NCBI GenBank assembly: GCA_020633675.1
Contig: JACKDE010000003.1
Location: 124,001-188,000 of the forward strand
Direction of reading: 5' to 3'
Source: Deferribacteres bacterium
Lineage (GTDB): Bacteria > Zhuqueibacterota > Zhuqueibacteria > Zhuqueibacterales > Geothermadaptataceae
Length of the DNA stretch: 64,000 nucleotides
How positions within the stretch are numbered: the first letter of the stretch is position 1; each line of letters starts with the position of its first letter. Under the pieces are notes generated by a model. The model searched no databases and was not told the origin of the DNA. It saw only the letters and a program-made list of their open reading frames with translations. A program made the translations under genes and the position numbers. Below, in pieces: positions 37,305 to 44,477 of this stretch.

Positions 37305-37362
37305 ACTGCAATTTTACCCACACCAATCGACAAACCGCCAAAAAGATTTTACTCAAACAGTA

Positions 37363-37429
37363 TAAACATTTGTACAGTAATATAAAAATTATCTTTGCCT
37401 TTTCAATTTAATTTTTGTATAAATGTTCA
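37363..37429 (+). promoter_or_regulatory. Candidate imuB promoter with paired damage-response-like operators
   Basis: A -35/-10 pair TTGCCT (37395-37400), 17-base spacer, TATAAA (37418-37423) lies 31 bases before the imuB ATG. A 14-base box TGTATAAATGTTCA (37416-37429) overlaps the -10. The inverse of the box recurs at 37363-37376 (TAAACATTTGTACA) with 12 of 14 bases conserved. The boxes loosely resemble the Gram-positive LexA site (GAAC-N4-GTTC). Operator identity is inference. Confidence 0.45.
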
Positions 37430-37454
37430 CCAAAAATACAAAACACAACCAAAC

Positions 37455-38591
37455 ATGATTCTTCACATTGAACTGTGCCGTTTCTTCACGGCATGCATCG
37501 AAAACAGAATACCGGATTTGCGCGGCAGGCCGTTTGTAGTCGTCTCGCACATCAACGGCGATCGCGTTTGGGCGCTGTCACCAGCGGCCAGCAGGCTCGA
37601 AATTTACCGTAGCATGCCGGTGCGGGAGGCACAACGGCGTGCACGCACGCTGGCCGTCCTTCCCGCCGATATGCAGCATTACCACGCGGTGCATCAGCAG
37701 CTTACCGAAGTGGTGTCTGGTTATTCACCTATTATCGAAGATGGCCGGTTCGGGCAGTTTTATCTCGATTTGTTGCAGCAGCCACAGCAGGCGCACAACA
37801 CGGCATCCCGCCTGCTGCAGGAAGTGCACGAACGGTTGGCGCTGCCGGCAGCCATCGGCTTGGGCAGCAACAAGCTCGTCAGCCGCGCCGCGGCGCAAAA
37901 GGCTGCCGGGCAGCACGGCATCGTGCAGGTTCTGCCGGGCAACGAAGCCGATTTTTTGACCCCATTTAGGCTGCGAATCCTGCCGCACGTCGACCGTCGC
38001 ATCGCCGAGGCTTTGCGCGCGCTCAACATTTTTCGGGTCGGGGAATTGCGCAACATGCCGGAAAATCATTTGCAGGAGTTGTTTGGCAAAACCGGCAAGT
38101 GGTTATTTTTGGAAGCACGCGGGCAGGATTTCCGCCCGCTCGTCATGGCGCAGGCACAGCAGCATTTGCAGGAAGGCTGGCACTTCGCGTCGGCCACCAA
38201 CGACTTCGGCAAGCTCAGCGCCGCCTGCAACACCCTGCTGAATCGTCTGGCGCGGCAGTTGCGCAAACGCGGCGTCGGCGCGCACCACCTCACGCTGACC
38301 GCCATTTACGGCGACGGCAAATACTTTTCACGCAGCCGCACTGTGCATGGCTACAGCGATGCCGAAGAGCGTCTCGCCCCCGCGCTGCAAGCTGTGCTCG
38401 AAAGTGCGGTCGCGCGCCGGCTCGCGATCAAATATCTCGGTATCAGCCTGTCAAAATTCGTCACCACCCGGCAGGGCGAACTGTTCGAACAGGTTGCCTC
38501 TTCAAAACGCCGGCAACTGACCACTGCGCTCGACAGACTACAGGATCGCTATGGCGAAAGAGCCGTTTCGTGGGGACGGCAGCTCGGTTAA
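37455..38591 (+). CDS. imuB: ImuB-like inactive Y-family DNA polymerase
   Basis: 378 residues from ATG 37455 (no Shine-Dalgarno sequence is visible; the frame is open from 37395). Fold markers of the Y family are present: I-L-H-I-E-L-C-R-F-F-T-A at the start, G-S-N-K-L-V-S-R-A-A-A, a helix-hairpin-helix F-R-V-G-E-L-R-N-M-P, and a little-finger region. The catalytic acids are lost: the D-x-D of active enzymes is E-L-C, and the S-x-D-E motif reads R-F-G-Q in I-I-E-D-G-R-F-G-Q-F-Y-L-D. ImuB proteins lack these acids and act as scaffold between the beta clamp, ImuA and ImuC/DnaE2. The divergent dnaE2 gene supports the role. Confidence 0.85.
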   Translation: MILHIELCRFFTACIENRIPDLRGRPFVVVSHINGDRVWALSPAASRLEIYRSMPVREAQRRARTLAVLPADMQHYHAVHQQLTEVVSGYSPIIEDGRFGQFYLDLLQQPQQAHNTASRLLQEVHERLALPAAIGLGSNKLVSRAAAQKAAGQHGIVQVLPGNEADFLTPFRLRILPHVDRRIAEALRALNIFRVGELRNMPENHLQELFGKTGKWLFLEARGQDFRPLVMAQAQQHLQEGWHFASATNDFGKLSAACNTLLNRLARQLRKRGVGAHHLTLTAIYGDGKYFSRSRTVHGYSDAEERLAPALQAVLESAVARRLAIKYLGISLSKFVTTRQGELFEQVASSKRRQLTTALDRLQDRYGERAVSWGRQLG

Positions 38592-38639
38592 AACCCTAAC
38601 AGACAAACGGGGGAAGTTGAAACAGGAAAGGCAAGTGAC

Positions 38640-38882
38640 ATGGAACAGCACATCAACGAACCCGTGACAGTGCAGGCCCGTATTTCCCGCGGCATCAGCC
38701 AGCCGCTCTTTCTCAACTGGAAAGGGCGCGCGTATCAAATCATCGATGTTGCACGCGAACAGCCGAAAGGCAATCAAAAAGCCGATATCGAAATTTTCTC
38801 TGCCGCCATCGTCGATCTCCGGCGCATCAAGCTCATGTACGATCACAACAAAAAAGAATGGACTTTGCTCAGCATCGATTGA
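38640..38882 (+). CDS. Small protein in the imuB operon, paralogue 1 (DUF6504-like)
   Basis: 80 residues, 48 bases after imuB, with GGAAAGG upstream. Core pattern: E-P-V-T-V-Q-A-R ... Q-P-L-F-L-N-W-K-G-R-A-Y-Q-I-I-D-V ... K-L-M-Y-D-H-N-K-K-E-W-T-L-L-S-I-D. The W-K-G-R-x-Y block and terminal W-x-L resemble small DUF6504-type proteins encoded beside Y-family/DnaE2 genes in Actinobacteria; this is from memory, not a search. Two relatives follow directly. An accessory role in the mutasome is a guess from position. Confidence 0.7.
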   Translation: MEQHINEPVTVQARISRGISQPLFLNWKGRAYQIIDVAREQPKGNQKADIEIFSAAIVDLRRIKLMYDHNKKEWTLLSID

Positions 38883-38886
38883 CACC

Positions 38887-39147
38887 ATGCTTCACGAACT
38901 CAATGACCGCATCGAAGTGATCGCGTTGTTTGCCGAGGGCAGCGTACAGCCGCTGCGCATCCGCTGGCGGGAACGCGTCTACAAAATCCAACACATCTAT
39001 AGCACCTGGCAGTACCGGCAAGGCAGCACCCGCGAAATCCACATCACTGCCGGAACCGAGGCGGCGCAAACCATGGAGCTGGTGCTCACCATCGACGGCG
39101 CTGTGCTGTCATGGCGGCTCAAGCGGCTCGGCACCAGCCGCTACTGA
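38887..39147 (+). CDS. Small protein in the imuB operon, paralogue 2 (DUF6504-like)
   Basis: 86 residues from ATG 38887, 4 bases after paralogue 1 (the frame is open from 38746 but that part overlaps paralogue 1). Pattern: D-R-I-E-V-I-A ... Q-P-L-R-I-R-W-R-E-R-V-Y-K-I-Q-H-I-Y ... L-V-L-T-I-D-G-A-V-L-S-W-R-L-K-R-L. It matches paralogues 1 and 3 in the W-x-x-x-x-Y core and in the final W-x-L. Confidence 0.7.
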   Translation: MLHELNDRIEVIALFAEGSVQPLRIRWRERVYKIQHIYSTWQYRQGSTREIHITAGTEAAQTMELVLTIDGAVLSWRLKRLGTSRY

Positions 39148-39377
39148 GCCATATCGCATTTTGCAAAGGTCATGTCCGACAAATGTTTTCCCATTTTTGA
39201 GCATCGGAATGCGTGCAAACCTGCTGTTGGTTCTTCGCTATTGGCTTTTTTTCGCCGGGAGCCAACGGCAAACAGCCAATAGCTCTGGTTGGATGCTGAA
39301 AAGATACGGAAGCTTGATCAGACAAAATTTTTGAGAATCGCTATAAATATCACGACTTTCAAATGAGGATCGCAACC

Positions 39378-39605
39378 ATGCCACCGACTAAAATTGACAC
39401 GCCGGTTCATGTGCAGGCTCGCACCGACGACGAAGAGATTGTACCGATTTTGATGATTTGGGGTAAAAAACGCTACCCGCTCTCGCAGGTGCGTTCGCGG
39501 CAAGTTACCGGCGAGCGCATCACCATGAGCAGCAAAGAGCTGGGCGAAGTCGTGCTCGAATGCGACTACGCGCGCAAAAGCTGGCGCCTCATCAGCATCG
39601 GCTGA
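39378..39605 (+). CDS. Small protein near imuB, paralogue 3 (DUF6504-like)
   Basis: 75 residues from ATG 39378, chosen because GAGG lies 9 bases upstream; ATG 39363 is also in frame. Pattern: T-P-V-H-V-Q-A-R ... V-P-I-L-M-I-W-G-K-K-R-Y-P-L-S-Q-V ... V-V-L-E-C-D-Y-A-R-K-S-W-R-L-I-S-I-G. Closest to paralogue 1 (V-x-V-Q-A-R start and W-x-L-x-S-I end). It is separated from paralogue 2 by 230 bases that contain a 10-bp perfect hairpin (39237-39246 / 39274-39283), so it may have its own transcript. Confidence 0.7.
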   Translation: MPPTKIDTPVHVQARTDDEEIVPILMIWGKKRYPLSQVRSRQVTGERITMSSKELGEVVLECDYARKSWRLISIG

Positions 39606-39607
39606 GC

Positions 39608-39722
39608 AGGGAGTCACAAAGCTTGCTTTGTCGTATTACAATGCACGCCTTGTACTCCGGTTCGCAGGGGCATGGCACGCCATACCCCTACGCACTGGAG
39701 TGACAAAATTCATTTTGTCAAA
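39608..39722. repeat. Dispersed inverted-repeat element, copy B1 (relatives at 43331-43417 and 47783-47805)
   Basis: After GCTGAGC just past a stop codon comes a decayed hairpin (GGAGT.ACAA.GCTTGC ... GCCTTGTACTCC), then CAGGGGCATGGCACGCCATA, which recurs with few changes at 43387-43408. Then an 8-bp palindrome TGACAAAA / TTTTGTCA (39701-39720) that resembles 47788-47805. Confidence 0.7.
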
Positions 39723-40074
39723 AAGATAAACCCGCCGCTGCCCCCATTCCCAAATCTGAAAAAAAAAAACCCGACTCCATTCCTGTTTCTAAGAATCGCA
39801 CCCGATCCCCGGCACATCCAATTCCATACCACCTGCCACACATCCGGCCAATAAAATCAAGCATTAAGCTCTGTTCCGAGTCTTTATAGAACACAGCTAC
39901 ATTTTCTGGCCCGATTGTTGAGTGATTGCCAGACCAGTTGCCGCGAAAAAGGGGAACATCGCTGTACATGCCAAGGGAAAGCCGCCAGCAGATTGGGTGG
40001 ATTGACGACACCTCCAACAGAATAAATCCGCAACAGACAGGATGGGGACAATGATGTTGAGTAAAGGCCACATT

Positions 40075-40164
40075 TGTCATTCAGTAGGAATCTATTTTGA
40101 CGCCTGTGCAGGTTTGCGAACTCAACTCTGGCTATAATGTTGAATAGATTCTTCCAGAATGACA
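40075..40164. repeat. Dispersed intergenic element, copy of the 5727-5813 type
   Basis: TGTCATTC at 40075-40082 and GAATGACA at 40157-40164 are exact inverses. The start shares TGTCATTCAG and GAATCTATT with the element at 5727. It lies in a gene-free region. Confidence 0.55.
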
Positions 40165-40246
40165 CGGAGAGTGCTAACTTGATGACATTGAAGATGGAGT
40201 GAGTTGATTTTTGAAACGAATTACCGATATTGAAAATCCGTGGCAG

Positions 40247-40346
40247 ATGCAAACAGGGGACAACCCTTGTCCAGGTTGCCCCCGCACAGAAGGCACAGGA
40301 GCGCTTCCCGGTTTGAGCGCCAGAAGCACACGCCTGCTGTTTGCAT
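40247..40346. other. 100-bp hairpin-rich block, possible structured RNA
   Basis: ATGCAAACAG (40247-40256) pairs perfectly with CTGTTTGCAT (40337-40346). Inside, GGGGACAACC pairs with GGTTGCCCCC and GGAGCGC with GCGCC-type bases, giving a closed multi-stem shape. It is 180 bases upstream of the beta-propeller lipoprotein gene. The strand cannot be decided. Confidence 0.4.
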
Positions 40347-40528
40347 GCTGAAAATAGCCATCCGTGCGATAAAATGCAACACAGGAGACGCCGGACAGGT
40401 GCACGAATATTTATTACACAATGCGGCCCAACCCGAGCAGCCCCCCGCCCGCATCCGTTTGCTTTGTCGCTTTGGATGATAAAGACTTCACATTTTAAAA
40501 AGCCATTCTCAAATTACCGGAGTTTGCC

Positions 40529-41602
40529 ATGAAAATCCGTATGCTGTTCGTAGTGATGTCGATTGCCACTGTTGCCCTCACAGGCTGCAAGAAAAACCCG
40601 GTGGCGCCGGAGCCACGCAATTTGAGCTGGAGCGTGGATACGCTCGCGCACCCGGATAACTGGCAGGTGTCGATATCGGACATATGGGCAAGCTCGGCGA
40701 AGGATGTGTATGCAGCCGGTAGCGCTAACACCACGCGTGGTATTTTGTGGCACTACGATGGCAATCGCTGGCGTGATATCAAAATCAGCATTACCGAGGG
40801 CGGCCCGATTACCGGAGCGATCAACTTTAGAGATATTTATGGCTTTGGCCCCAATGATGTCTGGGTTGTTGGTGATCGCCTGGAGCGCAATCCAAATGCT
40901 CCACCCAATTATTTTTTTCACAGCCTGATTGTCCACTATGATGGCTCAGGTTGGCATGAAATTCCCTCCCCTCCCGGCAATGAAATAAACGTTGTTTGGG
41001 GCCGGTCGCCGGATGATGTCTGGTTTGGCGGTGTCAACGGGACGCTTTTTCACTATGATGGTGTCAGTGTCAAAAAAGACAGCCTGCCGCTCGATATTCC
41101 GCCAGATATAAGCGGCGGAGTTTATAACACCTTGAGTATTACCGGCAATGAATCGGAAAGCTATATGTTATTAGCTGATTTTAATAGCAAGCCGAATCGA
41201 TATTTTTTGCTCGAGCTGCTCAATGACAAATGGGTGGTACGGGACAGTACATTCTATTTTAACAGCACCAATCTCTGGCTGAGCCCATGGGGGACACTGT
41301 ATGCACCGGGTAATTGGACGTACTACCGAAACAATGGTATATGGGATGTACTTCTTCCCGGCTCTTCCACGCTTTGGTCTAAAGGCGTATTTGGTACCAG
41401 GCCGGATAACTATTTTGTTACCGGGCGCTCCAATGTTGCGCCATACCCTGGCGCCGTTTATCATTTCAATGGCTCAGACTGGTCGAGCTTGCCGGAATTG
41501 CAAAAGCTTGACAATGACTATTACGATGTCTGGACAGATGGCAGTGAAGTCTTTATCGTCGCCGTTTCAGGAAATGGCTCCATGGTATACCATGGAAAGT
41601 AA
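40529..41602 (+). CDS. Beta-propeller-like lipoprotein, function unknown
   Basis: 357 residues. The signal ends V-A-L-T-G-C-K-K, a clear lipobox. The body shows about six repeats with a D-V-W/Y core: S-D-I-W-A-S-S-A-K-D-V-Y-A-A-G, R-D-I-Y-G-F-G-P-N-D-V-W-V-V-G, N-V-V-W-G-R-S-P-D-D-V-W-F-G-G, and H-Y-D-G-x-x-W strands, typical of propeller proteins in this group. GGAG is 8 bases before ATG 40529. The next gene starts 20 bases after its stop, so they form an operon. AT-richer than the imu locus. Confidence 0.75.
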   Translation: MKIRMLFVVMSIATVALTGCKKNPVAPEPRNLSWSVDTLAHPDNWQVSISDIWASSAKDVYAAGSANTTRGILWHYDGNRWRDIKISITEGGPITGAINFRDIYGFGPNDVWVVGDRLERNPNAPPNYFFHSLIVHYDGSGWHEIPSPPGNEINVVWGRSPDDVWFGGVNGTLFHYDGVSVKKDSLPLDIPPDISGGVYNTLSITGNESESYMLLADFNSKPNRYFLLELLNDKWVVRDSTFYFNSTNLWLSPWGTLYAPGNWTYYRNNGIWDVLLPGSSTLWSKGVFGTRPDNYFVTGRSNVAPYPGAVYHFNGSDWSSLPELQKLDNDYYDVWTDGSEVFIVAVSGNGSMVYHGK

Positions 41603-41622
41603 TCTAAAATCGGAGTGACGAT

Positions 41623-42918
41623 ATGAAAACCATTAAATGCTCTATCATTTTCTTTGTTTTTGGTTTGTTGTACACAACAATTTTGATAGGACAAAGCCTC
41701 CCGTACCCACATAATCCCGCACCACACAATCATGACAACGGATCGACAGGCAATTGCTATGGCTATGCGGCTGCACGTGCATTTGGACTTTTAGATAATG
41801 ATTCGCAGTGCCCTGCAAAATCCGCCTTTTCTACAGCAGGCGGCATTCCCGACCAGCATTTTATACAAGATACCAGTTGGGATATCACGGAAGTTTCAGT
41901 TGGTGATATCATTGCGTTTAACAACAATTCACATGTTGCGTATGTTGCGATAGTCAATTCTCAAACTGAAACCGGCATTGTATTACATCAGGTCGAGAAT
42001 GATGGCGGCAATCTAACCACGGATTTAACACTATATAAAACCATTCGGGGAGATGGAATTGGTGAACAGGGCAATCCAACCAGCCGATGGTATAAGAAAG
42101 CTGCCCTCAAAATGACCATCCAAAACGAGCTTGGCGATAATAGCGACGAAGGAAAGATTGGCTTCGATGGCAATGAACCAGAACCAGACTCTCCTTTCAC
42201 AACGCCTGCATTATTCTGGGAAAGCGAGCACGATTTGGACGCTGTGATGGAGGGCCAAGCGCATGGTGGTTACATACAGCGTTTCAAAAGATGGAAAAAG
42301 AGTGAAATTACCGAATCTACTAACAAGCTGTGGGAAGATAAGCTTGTCAACTGGAACAGCGGAATCCCAACATTCGTTGCAGAATTCGACAACGAATACA
42401 ACATCACCGCGCGCAACAGCTTTACCGGCGTTTCCGGCTATCCTGGCACCATCAAGGTCGATGGCAGCACCGAGAACTCGCCGCATACCGAGCAAATAGT
42501 AGACGGCAATGAGATCGAGATTCAGGCACTGACGCAAACCATCAACCACATCATCTACAGCTTCGACGAATGGTCAGATGGCACTCAAACGGCAACACGA
42601 ACGGAGTCGCCAACCGATCACGAAACCTACACCGCCGAGTTCATCGGCAAGCCCAAACAGATGAACAACTACAACCTGCACGTCAGCAGCACGCCGGGGC
42701 AGTATATCCAGTTTTCCTGGAATCAGCACGGCAATTCGAATGTGCAGTACCGGGTGTACCGGCGCGTCAAGCCAGCGGGCGGCAGCCTGGGCCCGGAAGT
42801 ACTCAAAGCCACGCTGTCGCACAGCACCACGTCCTGGACCGACTACGACTACCTGATGACCAGCAGCTATACCGAAGACTTGCTGCAATACGATGCGCGC
42901 GCTTACTACACCACCTAA
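41623..42918 (+). CDS. Secreted protein with CHAP/NlpC-like N-terminal domain, truncated by in-frame TAA
   Basis: 431 residues. Signal peptide ends I-L-I-G-Q-S. An N-terminal cysteine-peptidase-like domain follows: Cys in G-N-C-Y-G-Y-A-A-A-R-A-F-G and His in G-D-I-I-A-F-N-N-N-S-H-V-A-Y-V, the CHAP/NlpC arrangement (amidase or endopeptidase on peptidoglycan). Then Ig-like and Fn3-like modules (D-E-W-S-D-G-T-Q-T-A; Q-Y-R-V-Y-R-R-V-K). The frame stops at TAA 42916-42918 after Y-Y-T-T. The same frame continues beyond the stop into a complete T9SS-type sorting domain (42919-43320). GGAG is 7 bases before ATG 41623. The first half is AT-rich, the second GC-rich, so the gene is mosaic. Confidence 0.8.
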   Translation: MKTIKCSIIFFVFGLLYTTILIGQSLPYPHNPAPHNHDNGSTGNCYGYAAARAFGLLDNDSQCPAKSAFSTAGGIPDQHFIQDTSWDITEVSVGDIIAFNNNSHVAYVAIVNSQTETGIVLHQVENDGGNLTTDLTLYKTIRGDGIGEQGNPTSRWYKKAALKMTIQNELGDNSDEGKIGFDGNEPEPDSPFTTPALFWESEHDLDAVMEGQAHGGYIQRFKRWKKSEITESTNKLWEDKLVNWNSGIPTFVAEFDNEYNITARNSFTGVSGYPGTIKVDGSTENSPHTEQIVDGNEIEIQALTQTINHIIYSFDEWSDGTQTATRTESPTDHETYTAEFIGKPKQMNNYNLHVSSTPGQYIQFSWNQHGNSNVQYRVYRRVKPAGGSLGPEVLKATLSHSTTSWTDYDYLMTSSYTEDLLQYDARAYYTT

Positions 42919-43320
42919 AGCGCCGAAGCCGACCCGGACTTCATCACCGTCTTCGGCGACGGAGGCATTATTCCGAAGCAAGCTGATCCAGATGGCGCGT
43001 GGGCTTTTACCGCCGGTCTGCTGCCGGAGCATTTCGCCATTTCAGCGCATCCCAATCCGTTCAATCCATCCACCAACATCAGCTATGCGCTGCCGGAGCG
43101 CGCAACAGTCACTGTGCAGATTTTCGATGCTGGCGGCAAGCTGGTCACGTCGCTGGTACAGGCTGAGCGCGAGCCCGGTTTCTACGGCCTGCGCTGGCAT
43201 GGCGACAACCAATCCGGCGCGCGCGTCAGTAGCGGCATTTATTTTTACCGGCTCATTGCAAAGCCGTTTTCCGGCAAAGAGACAGCCATCAAAACCGGCA
43301 AGCTGTTGCTTGCGAAGTAG
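42919..43320 (+). pseudogene. Detached C-terminal T9SS sorting domain of the preceding gene
   Basis: 133 codons in the same frame as 41623-42918: S-A-E-A-D-P-D-F-I-T-V-F-G-D directly after the stop, then A-H-P-N-P-F-N-P-S-T-N-I-S-Y-A-L-P-E-R and a FlgD-like sandwich ending G-I-Y-F-Y-R-L-I ... K-L-L-L-A-K, stop at 43318-43320. Only an internal ATG (43114) exists, with no ribosome site, so it is not a gene of its own. One substitution (for example GAA to TAA) would explain it. A sequencing error or stop readthrough is possible. Confidence 0.8.
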
Positions 43321-43330
43321 GCTGAGCGCA

Positions 43331-43417
43331 GGAGTACAAGGCTTGCCTTGCTTTGTGTAAGCAAGGCAAGCCTTGTACTCCGATGGCAGGGGCATGGTGC
43401 GCCATGCCCTTACGCAT
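43331..43417. repeat. Dispersed inverted-repeat element, copy B2; possible terminator
   Basis: Perfect 23-bp arms 43331-43353 and 43359-43381 (GGAGTACAAGGCTTGCCTTG...) with a 5-base loop. Then CAGGGGCATGG ... GCCATGCCC (43387-43409), which matches 39665-39687. It sits between the convergent sorting-domain remnant and lgt, directly after the TAG stop. Confidence 0.85.
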
Positions 43418-43419
43418 GT

Positions 43420-44241
43420 TCAGCGTTTTTGCTTTTTGGCTTTCGTGTGGGTCTTGCGGGCAGATAGCGCGCGCTGCAGCAGGTAGGCACCGGCAATCAC
43501 CGCCGGGATGCTCAGCCACTGACCGGTGCTGAGCGGCAACAAGTCGCCATAGGCTTCCTGCCGGACTTTCAAAAATTCTACCAAAAAGCGCGAGCCGAAA
43601 ATCGTAATGAGAAACAGGCCAAGCAAATAGCCGTGCGGGATATTGGGGGAATAACGTCGGTAGAGCCGCAAAAGCAGTACAAAAATCACTGCATACATGA
43701 CCGCCTCGTATAATTGCGCCGGATGGCGCGGCAAATTATCCACGCGGGCAAACACAAAAGCCCAGGCCACCGTGGTCGGCTTGCCGACGATCTCGGAGTT
43801 GAACAGATTGCCAATGCGGATGAACACGGCCGCCAGCGCAATCGGCACCACGATCCGGTCGAGCACCCACAGGTAAGGCTGGTCGGGGCGCTTGCGGCTG
43901 TACACATACATCGCGGTCAAAATGCCGATAGCACCGCCATGACTGGCGAGGCCGCCTTCCCAAATTTTCAAAATTTCGAGCGGATGGCCCAGATAATATG
44001 CCGGATCGTAAAACAGGCAATGCCCCAGCCGTGCGCCGACAATCGTACCGGCCAGCACCAGCATAAAAAGCTGATCGACATCTTTCATCGGCTTGGCTTC
44101 CCTGCGAAACATCCAGGAGATCATTTGCAGGCCGATAAAAAAAGCCAACGCAAACATCAGGCTGTACCAGCGCAAAGCAAAGATGCCGATGCGAAATATC
44201 TCCGGGCTGACATCCCAATAAATAAAGTGATTCGGTTCCAA
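43420..44241 (-). CDS. lgt: Prolipoprotein diacylglyceryl transferase
   Basis: 273 residues. Transfers diacylglyceryl from phosphatidylglycerol to the lipobox Cys at the inner membrane, the first step for all lipoproteins in this window. Several transmembrane segments. The catalytic region reads W-E-G-G-L-A-S-H-G-G-A-I-G, and the phosphatidylglycerol-binding R-I-G-N-L-F-N-S-E follows, then a late V-E-F. The start appears to be TTG 44241, with GGAATAAGG just upstream; no in-frame ATG fits. The tail is very basic (K-T-H-T-K-A-K-K-Q-K-R). It is divergent from lspA, 236 bases away. Confidence 0.95.
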   Translation of the reverse strand: MEPNHFIYWDVSPEIFRIGIFALRWYSLMFALAFFIGLQMISWMFRREAKPMKDVDQLFMLVLAGTIVGARLGHCLFYDPAYYLGHPLEILKIWEGGLASHGGAIGILTAMYVYSRKRPDQPYLWVLDRIVVPIALAAVFIRIGNLFNSEIVGKPTTVAWAFVFARVDNLPRHPAQLYEAVMYAVIFVLLLRLYRRYSPNIPHGYLLGLFLITIFGSRFLVEFLKVRQEAYGDLLPLSTGQWLSIPAVIAGAYLLQRALSARKTHTKAKKQKR

Positions 44242-44477
44242 ACCTTATTCCTTTTTCCCTTCTGCGGCATGTGCCGCAAATGCAGAAATGCTCCTTCAGC
44301 AAAATAGCCGCTTACGCGGTAAAAACAAGCGCCACTGCACCAAAGCTGCTGCTAACCACAGGTTGGCGCAAAAAATGCACTGTATCGAAAAAAGCATTGC
44401 TGCACAGCTACAGTTTTTATATATTTGTTTTCATCTTTTTTAACAGGTTGGCTCACCCATGCATTTGCGAGGGAATC

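Larger units (their letters stand above)
36860..37454. promoter_or_regulatory. Divergent dnaE2/imuB intergenic region
   Basis: About 600 bases holding both promoters. Near the dnaE2 end there is an inverted repeat ATCGTA-N8-TACGAT (36899-36918), 52 bases upstream of the dnaE2 ATG, as a possible operator. A large hairpin element occupies 37053-37304, and candidate operator boxes with an imuB promoter lie at 37363-37429. Frames running through here (for example plus-strand 36871-37293) look like chance. Confidence 0.55.
39606..40528. other. About 920-bp gene-free region built of repeats and hairpins
   Basis: It holds a dispersed repeat (39608-39722), a second one (40075-40164), and a hairpin-rich block (40247-40346). 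Minus-strand frames of 120-122 codons cross it (39718-40080, 39884-40252), but they start and stop inside the repeats and show no recognisable domain. I treat them as chance or as decayed remnants. Confidence 0.5.

Noticed and set aside
38746..38886. Extended start for the second small paralogue
   Set aside because: It would overlap paralogue 1 in another frame; the paralogue alignment begins at 38887.
39718..40252. Minus-strand frames of 120-122 codons
   Set aside because: They cover dispersed repeats, begin and end in them, and have odd composition with many Cys/Trp; no domain recognised.
43114..43320. Separate 68-residue gene starting at an internal ATG
   Set aside because: It is the end of a sorting domain in the same frame as 41623-42918; no ribosome site precedes the ATG.
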